Source: Streptococcus mitis B6 (lineage in GTDB: Bacteria; Bacillota; Bacilli; Lactobacillales; Streptococcaceae). Taken from it: 64,000 bases of DNA. Numbering within the stretch: the first letter of the stretch is position 1; each line of letters opens with the position of its first letter. The notes below the pieces were generated by a model. That model saw only the letters and a program-made list of their open reading frames with translations. It was not told the DNA's origin and ran no database searches. Of the stretch, positions 8,812-17,795 are shown in pieces. The DNA is taken from positions 1,240,001 through 1,304,000 of the forward strand of contig NC_013853.1 in assembly GCF_000027165.1 (NCBI RefSeq), given 5' to 3'. The position numbers were made by a program, and so were the translations under genes.

Positions 8812-9418
8812 TGCAAATACCTCCCAAGAACAAGTAACTAAGAATAAATAAGATAATAACAATCGGTTGGATATTTACGAAAATATTATCCATACTAAAA
8901 TCTAACTGTCTAATTTCTTTACACTTTGCTCTATGAAAATCGTACTCACTATGATTTTCTTGTTGCTGAAGAATAAGATTATATTTTTCTACTATAACTT
9001 TAAATTTAGCATTCTTCTTTTTAAAATTATAACCTTGTAGAGATAACCATTGAAGTGATTCTTTAAGTTTATTAATTTCTATATGGTGATAATGGAATTT
9101 CAAAGCACGTTCTCTATAGTTTAATGTGGACACATAATATTGAATGATAACTGTATACATAGAAAAACATCCTGAAACTACTTTTTTTATCAAACCTTCA
9201 TTTGGAACTATCAATGAAATAACTAATAAGGCACTAGATAAAATAGCCATCCAAAGTAAATACATGTCCCACTTACTAGCATATCCCCCAAGTCGTTCAC
9301 TAGCCAAAATACGAGCTCGCCTAACAATTTTTAGTTTTCTAATTTCATCTTGAATCATTTCATCAAGCTTATCAAGATTACTATTTTTGCTATTTTTGAT
9401 ATTTTTATTAAAACTCAT
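8795..9418 (-). CDS. SLATT-like membrane effector between mod and res
   Basis: This 207-residue protein has a basic coiled N-terminus, two adjacent membrane helices (about residues 52-70 and 80-98), a cytoplasmic helical region and a third hydrophobic stretch near the C-terminus (about 183-200). The RRARILASERLGGYASKW stretch before the first helix and the YRERALKFHYHHIEINKLKESL block after the second are what I associate with SLATT domains, two-helix membrane effectors paired with nucleotide-signal or other defence modules. It sits 3 bases after mod and overlaps res by 17 bases. Being inserted inside a type III mod-res pair suggests an abortive-infection arm. The SLATT assignment is by pattern only. 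Confidence 0.65.
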   Translation of the reverse strand: MSFNKNIKNSKNSNLDKLDEMIQDEIRKLKIVRRARILASERLGGYASKWDMYLLWMAILSSALLVISLIVPNEGLIKKVVSGCFSMYTVIIQYYVSTLNYRERALKFHYHHIEINKLKESLQWLSLQGYNFKKKNAKFKVIVEKYNLILQQQENHSEYDFHRAKCKEIRQLDFSMDNIFVNIQPIVIILFILSYLFLGGICNEITI

Positions 9419-9421
9419 AGC

Positions 9422-11560
9422 CTACACCACCTTCACTTTTGTATGAGGTGACAATTCTTTGAAGATTTCACTTACGTTAATCTTATCTGCTGAATTGGCA
9501 AATGAGCTATCACGGAAAACGGCACGGAGTGGTTGCGCTTGAGCGATGTGACGGATGACTTCTTCTGATATTTCATCTTCAAAACAAGCCATGAGTGATC
9601 CTTGATCTACATCATAAACTTCTGCGCCTGCTACTTTCTCCAAGTCAATGGCTAGTGACAGTTCCATTCCCCATGTTAGCATAACTTGGAAAAGTAAATC
9701 AAGGCCAGTACGTCCTTCCTTGATATTGGATACACTATCAAAAAGTTCTCCTTGGATAAATTGATCTGGCCGAGCTAAAACATCTTTAAAATTAGAAGAA
9801 TCTAGTTTGTAAGCTTTGAATCCAAAATCTTGCTTGCCAACCAACTCTGGATGCTCCTCCTGAATCTTGATAGCAGCTCGACGAATTCGCTCCCGAGAAA
9901 TCTGGTCAATAGTTTCATAACCTGCTTCTTTAGCAGCAGACTTATCTGCTACTTCTTCATCCAAAGTACACAAGATAAACTTACGATTTCCACCATCTTC
10001 AGCATTTAATTGCATGACTGCATGAGCAGTTGTTCCAGAGCCTGCAAAAAAATCAAAAAATATTGCTTCGGAATCAAAAATACTCAATATCCTCGTCATA
10101 AAACTCATTTGCTTAGGATTATCAAATTCAATCCCCATATTTTTTAACAACGCATAATCAGGTCTTTGATCATCACTCATAATGGATTTTGGACGTTGCT
10201 TGGAGTTTTCATTCAAATATCTCTTTATCGTTGGCAAACTTCCATCTGTATGGAAATGAATTCTATTATCATTTACAAGTTCTTGTAATTTTTCATTTTT
10301 ATAGCGATATCCACCAGGAGGTACAGGGTCTTCTTGACATGTTAGAGGATTAAATAGAGGAGTCATATTCCCATTTTTTACGCCACCTAAATCACCTTTA
10401 CGATATAATCCACGTTCATCAAAGTACCAGTAATTGGTAAAATCTATGAATCGTGGATACTTCGTTAATTCTTTTAATTCATATGTAATTTCTTCATTAC
10501 TTAAACCAGCATTTTGTAATTGCTTTACCCTCTTTTTATACTCATTTATATTATTCTTATCTACAGACCATTTATTTTCACTATGTTTTTTTGCTAATTC
10601 TATTTCGTCTTTGGAATAAACTAGACAATATTCATGACTTACCGAAATATATAAACTTTGGTTCTTAGAACTATTTGTATTCCTAGTAATACTTGCTACA
10701 AAATTCTCCTCCCCAAATATCTCATCACAAATGGCTTTAAGATTAGCTTGTTCATTATCATCGATAGAGATAAAGATAACACCTGAATCCTTGAGGAGAT
10801 TACGTGCTAGACGGAGACGTGGATACATCATATTGAGCCAGTCTGAGTGGTAACGGGCCGATGTCTTTTCATTTTTTGTGAGCCCAACGACCTGGCGTCC
10901 TTCTTCATCCAAAAGTTCCATATCTTCTTTCAGCTCTTCATCTGTTTTTTGGAACTTATCAGAGTATACAAAGTCTTTCCCTGTATTATAGGGGGGATCG
11001 ATATAGATCATATCGATTTTTCCTAGATAGGATTCCTGTAAGATTTTCAAGACTTCTAAATTATCCCCAGTAATAAAGACATTTTCACTGTTTTCAAAGT
11101 CAACACTTTCATCAAGATCTGGTCTTAAGGTTTTGGTAGTTGGTCGCCCAGCTTCTGCGATAGCTTCACGCTTTCCAACCCAAGTAAACTCATAGGATTC
11201 TCGACCATCCACAATTTCCTCTGATAAAAACTGTTTAAGTTTCTCAAAGTCAATCGCAGGACCTAATCTGCCGTATTCATCCCTCTTTTCCGTCAGAACT
11301 TCAGGAAAAAGTTGACCAATTTTTGAAATATTATCTGTAAAAACATCTTTTGAAGTGAGATTTAATTTCTCAAGTCCAGAGTTTTCACCTGTTTGCTGTG
11401 CTGTGCTGTGCTGTGCTGTGCTGTGCTGTGCTGTGCTGTGCTGTGCTGTGCTGTGCTGTGCTGTGCTGTGCTGTGCTGTGCTGTGCTGTGCTGTGCTGTG
11501 CTGTGCTGTGCTGTGCTGTGCTGTGCTGTGCTGTGCTGTGCTGTGCTGTGCTGTGCTCAT
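9422..11560 (-). CDS. mod: Type III DNA adenine methyltransferase Mod, phase-variable
   Basis: Mod recognises DNA and methylates adenine N6 for itself and for the Res complex. The 712-residue protein has motif IV DPPYNTG near residue 190, then a target-recognition region, then the SAM-binding motif FFAGSGTT near residue 505. This order marks a beta-class N6 methylase, as in type III systems. The ATG at 11560 (AAAGGATACTACC upstream) is followed at once by a pentanucleotide tract encoding about ten STAQH repeats. In the present 32-unit state the frame continues into the enzyme (ON). The other two frames stop within 12 codons after the tract. The central recognition region looks more AT-rich than the flanks, which fits allele exchange. 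Confidence 0.95.
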   Translation of the reverse strand: MSTAQHSTAQHSTAQHSTAQHSTAQHSTAQHSTAQHSTAQHSTAQHSTAQHSTAQQTGENSGLEKLNLTSKDVFTDNISKIGQLFPEVLTEKRDEYGRLGPAIDFEKLKQFLSEEIVDGRESYEFTWVGKREAIAEAGRPTTKTLRPDLDESVDFENSENVFITGDNLEVLKILQESYLGKIDMIYIDPPYNTGKDFVYSDKFQKTDEELKEDMELLDEEGRQVVGLTKNEKTSARYHSDWLNMMYPRLRLARNLLKDSGVIFISIDDNEQANLKAICDEIFGEENFVASITRNTNSSKNQSLYISVSHEYCLVYSKDEIELAKKHSENKWSVDKNNINEYKKRVKQLQNAGLSNEEITYELKELTKYPRFIDFTNYWYFDERGLYRKGDLGGVKNGNMTPLFNPLTCQEDPVPPGGYRYKNEKLQELVNDNRIHFHTDGSLPTIKRYLNENSKQRPKSIMSDDQRPDYALLKNMGIEFDNPKQMSFMTRILSIFDSEAIFFDFFAGSGTTAHAVMQLNAEDGGNRKFILCTLDEEVADKSAAKEAGYETIDQISRERIRRAAIKIQEEHPELVGKQDFGFKAYKLDSSNFKDVLARPDQFIQGELFDSVSNIKEGRTGLDLLFQVMLTWGMELSLAIDLEKVAGAEVYDVDQGSLMACFEDEISEEVIRHIAQAQPLRAVFRDSSFANSADKINVSEIFKELSPHTKVKVV
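11396..11557 (-). repeat. Pentanucleotide simple repeat, 32 units, in the 5' end of mod
   Basis: Thirty-two uninterrupted CTGTG units (plus strand; AGCAC register on the coding strand) occupy 11396-11555, with a partial unit next to the mod ATG. Five is not a multiple of three, so each gain or loss of one unit shifts the mod frame. All three repeat frames are themselves open, so the switch acts at the junction. After the tract the two OFF frames meet TGA (AGG TGA) or TAA (AAT TAA) almost immediately. Confidence 0.98.
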
Positions 11561-11629
11561 GGTAGTATCCTTTCTTAGCTTTGTCAAGCTTTTGTAATTT
11601 TAATTTTATAAAAAATTAAGTTGGCTTAT

Positions 11630-11699
11630 CCTATTTTTGTAATGCTTCATTTTTAATACATTACAGCTGCATTTTATCAAAAATAGGGGTTGAAATCAA
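11630..11699 (-). promoter_or_regulatory. mod promoter embedded in nested inverted repeats
   Basis: On the minus strand TTGATT (11699-11694) and TAAAAT (11676-11671) are 17 bases apart, a good sigma-A-type promoter that would transcribe mod-SLATT-res. It is framed by CCTATTTTTG (11630-11639) and its exact complement CAAAAATAGG (11678-11687), and inside these by TGTAATG (11639-11645) and CATTACA (11659-11665). The outer arm lies in the promoter spacer. The arrangement could be an operator or a leader RNA fold. Confidence 0.6.
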
Positions 11700-11748
11700 A
11701 AGAGTTCTCCAATCTCAATTTCTGATTGTTCTTAATCAAAACTTACAA

Positions 11749-12432
11749 TCAATTTTGCTTCTTTAATGCTTCTATTTCTTTCAATGTAGCCTGATAATCT
11801 CTTTTTATTTCCATTTGTTTTCTCATTGATTTTTCAGAATACATCTTTTTCTTTAGCTGCTGTGCCTTTTTTTCTAATTTATCTAATTGGTCACTGAGTT
11901 CAATAGAGTTTCTAAGATTAGCTTTTTCTAAAACTTGTAATTCTTTCTTACCAGTTTCTTTTACAAGACTCTCATAAACATCATCTAAATCATTTCCCTC
12001 AAAGTCAATACTAACATCATCACACGTCTGAAAGCGACGGACAATCTTAAAGTGCTTGCCATCCTTTTCTTGACTTAAAGGTTCTTTATAATGAATAAGA
12101 AGTTCTTCTCTACCCTGTGGATATTTTAATACAAAGGCTGTGTAAATCCCTAATCTTATATCTAGCTGTTCTAATAAAGTTAAGGAAACATCCATTTGTT
12201 CGAGTTCTATTTCTAAAACCATGATTTGCTTCACTTTTTTTCCTGCAGGAATATTAGTGGTACTTGTATCAATCTGATGAGTAATTTGAATTGCTCTAAT
12301 CTGTTCTCTTAAATCTTTCTTTTCTTTTACAGATACATTAAGATTATCAAAAAAATCACTATTTCCCTTTTTATGAGGCCGATATAGAAGGTGAGCTTTT
12401 GATAAGGCTGTATAGGATGGAAATCTAATCAT
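11749..12432 (-). CDS. DUF4391-type partner of the helicase
   Basis: This 227-residue protein has a globular N-terminal part, including LEIELEQMDVSLTLLEQLDIRLGIYTAFVLKYP, and a C-terminal coiled coil rich in K, E and Q (about residues 165-225). I match it to the DUF4391 family, which is repeatedly encoded between a SNF2-like helicase and a type III/beta-class methylase. It overlaps the helicase stop by 8 bases, so the two proteins are probably made in step and work together. No catalytic motif is recognisable. A role as an adaptor for the helicase is inference from context. Confidence 0.65.
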   Translation of the reverse strand: MIRFPSYTALSKAHLLYRPHKKGNSDFFDNLNVSVKEKKDLREQIRAIQITHQIDTSTTNIPAGKKVKQIMVLEIELEQMDVSLTLLEQLDIRLGIYTAFVLKYPQGREELLIHYKEPLSQEKDGKHFKIVRRFQTCDDVSIDFEGNDLDDVYESLVKETGKKELQVLEKANLRNSIELSDQLDKLEKKAQQLKKKMYSEKSMRKQMEIKRDYQATLKEIEALKKQN

Positions 12433-15400
12433 CAGAATCCCCTTTCATCAATATAAAGAAACAAATTAACTCAAAATCATCCATTCCCTCCATGCTAGTA
12501 TTCATCAAGTCAACAGACCCAAAGTTAAATAGGGCATCCATCGTTGAAATCTGATCATGTTCCATTAGTTGATCGATTGCCTCTTGAAGCAATTCCGAAT
12601 AAACAACCATTTCTTTACCATCTTTTGTTTGACGATTGAACTTGTCTACCACATGACTCAACGGTTTACTTTGACCCCGACAAATGCTACTGAGGTGTTC
12701 CAATATTTTCTTGCTTTCGGACGGAGATAACAGTAGTTCTCCATTTCTATTGATGTAGAGGATATAATATGGGTGAAGTTGATTTTGATGATTTTTTCCT
12801 TTTAACTGTTCTTTGTTTTTTAGGACAAAAATGACACCTTCTGATTCTTTATTGGAGGCAGGTAAAATAGCTTGCAATCCTTTTGGAACTCTTTCTAACT
12901 CAGGATGTTCTTCCAAATACTTAAGAAGGTCCATACGATAATCTTCTAAGCCTAAATCCATAATGGAAATACCATCATTCATCTCCTCTAGATCGACTAC
13001 TTCATCTCTAAGACGTTCTAATTGTTTTCTTCGGTAATTATTATCCTCTATTTCTTCACTAGATAAAACATTATCATCTGCTGTTGAGGTCAAAACAGAA
13101 ATCTTCATCCTCGATTCAACCCTAGACTTAAGATCGATATACTCATCTAACTCAAGGTTTGGCCAAAAATTAACCAATTGAATGTATTTATTTTGACTAC
13201 CAATTCGATCCACACGACCAAATCGTTGAACAATACGGACAGGATTCCAGTGGATATCGTAATTAACCATCATATCTGCATCTTGTAAGTTTTGACCTTC
13301 AGAAATCACATCTGTTGCAATTAAAAGATCGATCTCACTCTCATCACCAGGAAACAGAACATCACGAGATTTTGATTTAGGAGAGAAATAAGTTAATAAA
13401 GAATTGAGGTCTTTATTTTTAGTTTCCAAAGTTGTTGCAAAACCTTTTGTACCTGAAATCTGAGCAGTGTAAAGACCATACTTATCTAAGACATACTGAC
13501 TAATATGTTTATAAAGGTAGTTTGTTGTTGTCGCAAATGCGGAGAAAATAATCAGCTTTTTATTACCAACATTGATTGGATTTGTTAGTTTCTCATCTAT
13601 CAATGAAAAAAGAGTCTGGAGTTTTTGGTCTTCTTGTGGCGTTATTTTACTGATTAGATCTTCTAGCTCTGTCAAAATTGCAAAGTCTTGTTCTAACTCT
13701 ACTTTCCAACTACGATAATCCATATCTTGTAAAGCAATACGATTTTTCTTACCAATAGAGAACTCGAAATTACTATCTTCCAAATCAAAATCATCTTCAT
13801 CAAGATGAGAATCAAGAGATAAATGATCCAAGCCTGTCAATTCATATTCCTCGATAGCCTTTAAGGTCTTTTCTACATAATCTTTAACAACATCTATTAA
13901 AGTATATCGAAAAGCTGCAACAGAACTTTCTAAACGTTTGAGCAGGTTAATCATCATCAGTTTTTTGATACCAGACTCACGACCAAACTGAGTTAAATTC
14001 CCCATTTTTCCTTCTTTACTTTTATCGTATTTAGCTCTCTTCGATGGGTAAATATGTATTGAAGGTTGATAGATAGTCAACTGCAGTTTATCAAGTAAGT
14101 GATATAATTTTTTATAGGTAATTCCAAGATTTGAAACCGTTAAATCAGGTTCAAAATTAAGTGGTTTTAAGCGCTGCGGAAATTCTCCAATAGCTTCTCT
14201 ATCATAAAATTCCCGAATATGCTTTCTACTTCTGGCTATCGTTACACTATCTAGTACTTTAAAGAAATCAAAATCTAATGTAGATAGCAGTTTATCTGTT
14301 GTTCTCTCTTCTGCAGGTAGGTCAGCCCACTTATTATAAGCAGATTGAGCGTTTCTGAAAATATCGTTTATAGATGATTTTGTTTCTAATTTACTATCAA
14401 TTTGATCCGTATCTCCTTCATAGGCTAAAGCAATTTGATTTTTCAAATCATTAAAGCGATTATTAACAGGTGTGGCTGATAGCATGAGTACCTTTGTAGG
14501 GACACCAGACTTTATGATGCGATTCATTAAACGGCTGTATCGATTTTCTCTTCCCTCGGATAAGTCATTTTCGCTAGATCCTCCGTTTCTAAAATTATGA
14601 GACTCATCAATAACAACCAGATCATAAGTATGCCAATTATTCAAGGACAAATCAATTCCATTAGAGTGTCCTTTATCTCTACTGAGGTCTGTATGATAAA
14701 GCACGTCATAAAGCAAATGTCTATCATAAATTGGATTATTTACATAATCATGACGATACATATTCCAGTTATTTTCTAACTTTTTAGGACAAAGTACTAA
14801 AATACGTTTTCCTCGATAAGCATAATAAGTCATGACCGCTAAAGCTGTATAAGTCTTACCAAGACCAACCGAATCAGCTAGAATACATCCATTAAATTTT
14901 TCTAATTTAGAAATGATCGATTTTACTGCATCCTTTTGGAAATCATATAACAGCCCCCAAATCTTACTTTCTTTATAACCAACCCCTTCATTTGGTAAAA
15001 AGTCTTCATTGATATCTTCTAAAAATTCACTAAATAAATTATATAGCATCACATAGTAAATGAACTCAGGTGAATGTTCTTTGTGAGCTAGGTTTAAATT
15101 CTCCAAAAACTCTTCTGTAACATCACGAAAATAATCATCTTCTTCCCAAAGATTATCAAATTCATCTAAATAATTTAAACTAAGTGGTGCATGATAGAGG
15201 TTTCTACTCGTTTTAAATAGAGAAGCTTCATATCCTAATTCTTTGCGATCAAAGTTTTTCAAACGATCTACTGCCACTACATCATCCGAATTTTCAATTC
15301 GAATACCATTTGGCATTTCATCTGTTTCAATATTAATAGACTTAAATTGCGCTTTTCTTCGGATCCAATCAGAACATTCACGAGCAATCGCTTTTTGGGT

Positions 15401-15682
15401 CAGCTCATTCATCAATTTCAGTTCATACTTGCCACCAAAGATCGATTGTTCTCGTTCTTTTTTGGGTATCGTATATTCACGGAAATCTGTTTTGGTTTCA
15501 TCTGTTATAAAAGTCGGATTTGTAAAAATAAATTTTAACTCCTCAATATTCTCCAATTCCTCTTTCAACTGCTGATAAGCAAACATAGAAAAGGTTGCTG
15601 CTGCAATTTTGACTCGGCTCTCTGATTTCAACTCTTTCTTTAACTCATCTCCAAGACGAATTGATCGATTATCAATTTCCAT
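12425..15682 (-). CDS. SNF2/DEAD-type helicase with PLD-like N-terminus (defence-associated)
   Basis: The 1085-residue protein begins with a region resembling phospholipase-D-like N-terminal domains of defence helicases (KIAAATFSMFAYQQLKEEL...LKFIFTNPTFI), but I see no intact HKD motif. It then has an SF2 helicase core: Walker A DSVGLGKT at about residue 270, DESH at about 359, LSATPVNN, and motif VI QRFGRVDRIGS at about 822. It is the first gene of the block, with AAGGAGG before its ATG and a TATAAT at 15711-15716 upstream. Such helicases act with DUF4391 and methylase genes in restriction-like islands; the exact activity here is not established. Confidence 0.85.
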   Translation of the reverse strand: MEIDNRSIRLGDELKKELKSESRVKIAAATFSMFAYQQLKEELENIEELKFIFTNPTFITDETKTDFREYTIPKKEREQSIFGGKYELKLMNELTQKAIARECSDWIRRKAQFKSINIETDEMPNGIRIENSDDVVAVDRLKNFDRKELGYEASLFKTSRNLYHAPLSLNYLDEFDNLWEEDDYFRDVTEEFLENLNLAHKEHSPEFIYYVMLYNLFSEFLEDINEDFLPNEGVGYKESKIWGLLYDFQKDAVKSIISKLEKFNGCILADSVGLGKTYTALAVMTYYAYRGKRILVLCPKKLENNWNMYRHDYVNNPIYDRHLLYDVLYHTDLSRDKGHSNGIDLSLNNWHTYDLVVIDESHNFRNGGSSENDLSEGRENRYSRLMNRIIKSGVPTKVLMLSATPVNNRFNDLKNQIALAYEGDTDQIDSKLETKSSINDIFRNAQSAYNKWADLPAEERTTDKLLSTLDFDFFKVLDSVTIARSRKHIREFYDREAIGEFPQRLKPLNFEPDLTVSNLGITYKKLYHLLDKLQLTIYQPSIHIYPSKRAKYDKSKEGKMGNLTQFGRESGIKKLMMINLLKRLESSVAAFRYTLIDVVKDYVEKTLKAIEEYELTGLDHLSLDSHLDEDDFDLEDSNFEFSIGKKNRIALQDMDYRSWKVELEQDFAILTELEDLISKITPQEDQKLQTLFSLIDEKLTNPINVGNKKLIIFSAFATTTNYLYKHISQYVLDKYGLYTAQISGTKGFATTLETKNKDLNSLLTYFSPKSKSRDVLFPGDESEIDLLIATDVISEGQNLQDADMMVNYDIHWNPVRIVQRFGRVDRIGSQNKYIQLVNFWPNLELDEYIDLKSRVESRMKISVLTSTADDNVLSSEEIEDNNYRRKQLERLRDEVVDLEEMNDGISIMDLGLEDYRMDLLKYLEEHPELERVPKGLQAILPASNKESEGVIFVLKNKEQLKGKNHQNQLHPYYILYINRNGELLLSPSESKKILEHLSSICRGQSKPLSHVVDKFNRQTKDGKEMVVYSELLQEAIDQLMEHDQISTMDALFNFGSVDLMNTSMEGMDDFELICFFILMKGDSDD

Positions 15683-15710
15683 AATTCCTCCTTGTTAGAC
15701 TATTTCTACT

Positions 15711-15716
15711 ATTATA
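15711..15716 (-). promoter_or_regulatory. Probable -10 box for the helicase-first operon
   Basis: A perfect TATAAT on the minus strand lies about 29 bases upstream of the helicase ATG. No strong -35 is present at the ideal distance (ATTTTG at 16 bases), so expression from here may be weak or activator-dependent. Confidence 0.4.
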
Positions 15717-15758
15717 TCATTCTTTGCAAATTCAAAATAGACCTTTTTTCTTCTTTCT

Positions 15759-15785
15759 AAAAAAGGAAAGCCCTGCGGCCTTCCC
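15759..15785 (-). terminator. ffh operon terminator
   Basis: On the minus strand GGAAGGCC and GGGCTTTCC form a GC-rich stem with a three-base loop and are followed by TTTTTT, a few bases after the ffh stop. It separates the core ffh transcript from the defence block. Confidence 0.8.
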
Positions 15786-15790
15786 TTGTC

Positions 15791-17362
15791 TTACTTGCGT
15801 TTCTTCTTCGCTTTTTTCATTTTGTTAGCCATACGCTTCATGGACTGTTTCATAGCAAATTCACCGATTTTACCCTTTAGTCCGCCACCAAACATCTGAC
15901 TCATATCTGGCATTCCTGCTCCTCCGAGAGCTGATAGGTCAGGCATGCCACCTTGTCCCATCATTCCTTCAAGGGCAGACATATCCATTCCTCCCATATT
16001 TGGCATATTTTTAGGAAGGTTGTTTGGATTGATTCCCATCTGCTTCATCATTTTGTTCATATCTCCAGACATAACACCCTGCATGAGTTGTTTAGCCTGG
16101 TTAAAGTCTTTAATGAATTTATTAACTTCGACAAAGGTATTTCCAGAACCTGCAGCGATACGACGTCGACGGCTTGGATTTAGCAAATCTGGATTTTCAC
16201 GCTCTTCAGGCGTCATAGAAGAAACAATGGCACGTTTACGCGCAATCTGACGCTCATCCACCTTCATGTTTTGAAGGGCTGGATTATTGGCCATACCCGG
16301 AATCATCTTGAGCAAATCTTCCATTGGTCCCATATTTTGCACCTGATCCAACTGATCGATGAAATCATTGAAATCAAAGGTGTTTTCGCGCATCTTCTCA
16401 GCCATTTCAAGGGCTTTTTGCTCATCGTATTCTTGAGAAGCTTTCTCAATCAAAGTGAGCATATCCCCCATGCCAAGGATACGACTAGACATACGGTCTG
16501 GGTGGAAGGTCTCAATGTCCGTAATCTTTTCACCTGTACCAGCGAACTTGATTGGTTTTCCAGTAATGTGACGAACAGATAGAGCCGCACCACCACGAGT
16601 ATCCCCATCAATCTTGGTAAGGATAACCCCAGTTACTTCTAACTGAGCATTAAACTCACGCGCAACATTGGCCGCTTCTTGACCAATCATGGCATCAACG
16701 ACGAGCAGAATTTCATTTGGTTGAGCTAGTGCTTTCACGTCACGAAGCTCATTCATCAAAAGCTCATCAATCTGCAAACGACCCGCCGTATCAATCAAGA
16801 CATAGTCATTATGATTAGTTTGGGCTTGTTCCAAACCTTGACGTACAATCTCAACAGCTGGTACTTCTGTTCCAAGTGCAAAGACAGGCACATCAATCTG
16901 TTGCCCCAAGGTCTTAAGCTGGTCAATGGCAGCTGGACGATAAATATCCGCCGCAATCATCAAAGGACGGGCATTTTCTTCTTTCTTGAGTTTATTGGCC
17001 AATTTACCGGCAAAAGTTGTTTTACCAGCCCCCTGTAAACCAACCATCATGATGATGGTTGGAATCTTAGGTGACTTGATAATCTCAGCCGTATCAGAAC
17101 CTAAAACAGTTGTCAGTTCCTCATCAACGATTTTAATAATTTGTTGCGCAGGATTAAGGGTATCAATGACCTCATGCCCGACTGCACGCTCACGAACTTT
17201 CTTGATAAAGTCCTTTACAACAGGCAAGGCAACGTCGGCCTCAAGCAAGGCCAAGCGAATTTCTTTGGTTGCCTCTTGGACATCAGATTCAGAGATTTTT
17301 CCTTTTTTACGTAGATTTTTAAAGACGTTCTGCAAACGTTCTGTTAAACTTTCAAATGCCAT
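15791..17362 (-). CDS. ffh: Signal recognition particle GTPase Ffh (SRP54)
   Basis: Ffh binds 4.5S RNA and signal sequences and delivers ribosomes to FtsY at the membrane. The 523-residue protein has an N-terminal helical domain, the GTPase G1 motif GLQGAGKTT at about residue 109, DTAGR at about 191 and TKIDGD at about 249. The C-terminal methionine-rich M domain carries the RNA-binding segment SRRRRIAAGSG and a glycine/methionine-rich tail. Length is normal for streptococci. It follows ylxM by 11 bases, the usual arrangement in which YlxM modulates the SRP. Confidence 0.98.
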   Translation of the reverse strand: MAFESLTERLQNVFKNLRKKGKISESDVQEATKEIRLALLEADVALPVVKDFIKKVRERAVGHEVIDTLNPAQQIIKIVDEELTTVLGSDTAEIIKSPKIPTIIMMVGLQGAGKTTFAGKLANKLKKEENARPLMIAADIYRPAAIDQLKTLGQQIDVPVFALGTEVPAVEIVRQGLEQAQTNHNDYVLIDTAGRLQIDELLMNELRDVKALAQPNEILLVVDAMIGQEAANVAREFNAQLEVTGVILTKIDGDTRGGAALSVRHITGKPIKFAGTGEKITDIETFHPDRMSSRILGMGDMLTLIEKASQEYDEQKALEMAEKMRENTFDFNDFIDQLDQVQNMGPMEDLLKMIPGMANNPALQNMKVDERQIARKRAIVSSMTPEERENPDLLNPSRRRRIAAGSGNTFVEVNKFIKDFNQAKQLMQGVMSGDMNKMMKQMGINPNNLPKNMPNMGGMDMSALEGMMGQGGMPDLSALGGAGMPDMSQMFGGGLKGKIGEFAMKQSMKRMANKMKKAKKKRK

Positions 17363-17373
17363 TTTTCTTCCTC

Positions 17374-17706
17374 TTATTCTCTATTATCAATGCTTGTTAA
17401 AATTTCTATCTGCTCCTGCAGAAAGTCATCCTTGGGATAGCGCTCCAAAATCTGGTCAAAAATCTGACTGCGGACAATGTAGTCAGAGTACATGTGCAAT
17501 TTCATCTCATAATCTTCCAGAATCTTTTCTGTCCGCTTGATATTATCATAGACAGCCTGACGACTGACACCAAACTCCTCGGCAATCTCAGCAAGGCTGT
17601 AATCATCAGCGTAGTAGAGCTCGATATAATTCATTTGCTTATCTGTCAAAAGCGCCGCATAAAATTCAAAGAGCGCATTCATACGATTGGTTTTTTCGAT
17701 TTCCAT
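17374..17706 (-). CDS. ylxM: YlxM family DNA-binding/SRP accessory protein
   Basis: This 110-residue protein has a helix-turn-helix of the sigma-factor region 4 type ([30 protein letters not shown], about residues 33-62) and an acidic C-terminal tail. YlxM proteins are encoded immediately before ffh, as here, and in streptococci have been reported to bind SRP components. The ATG at 17706 lies close to its promoter region, and the gene spacing (11 bases) indicates one operon with ffh. Confidence 0.92.
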
Positions 17707-17795
17707 AACTTTTATTATACCAAAAAATAGCCTAATCTACCACATTAGCAAGCTCATCCAAGAAGATAGCGAGCTAAATTTGAAAAAACAAGAGA

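Noticed and set aside
11355-11597. Plus-strand frame encoding a CCAVL repeat protein opposite mod
   Set aside because: It exists only because the pentanucleotide tract is open in all six frames; no start site or conserved sequence supports it.
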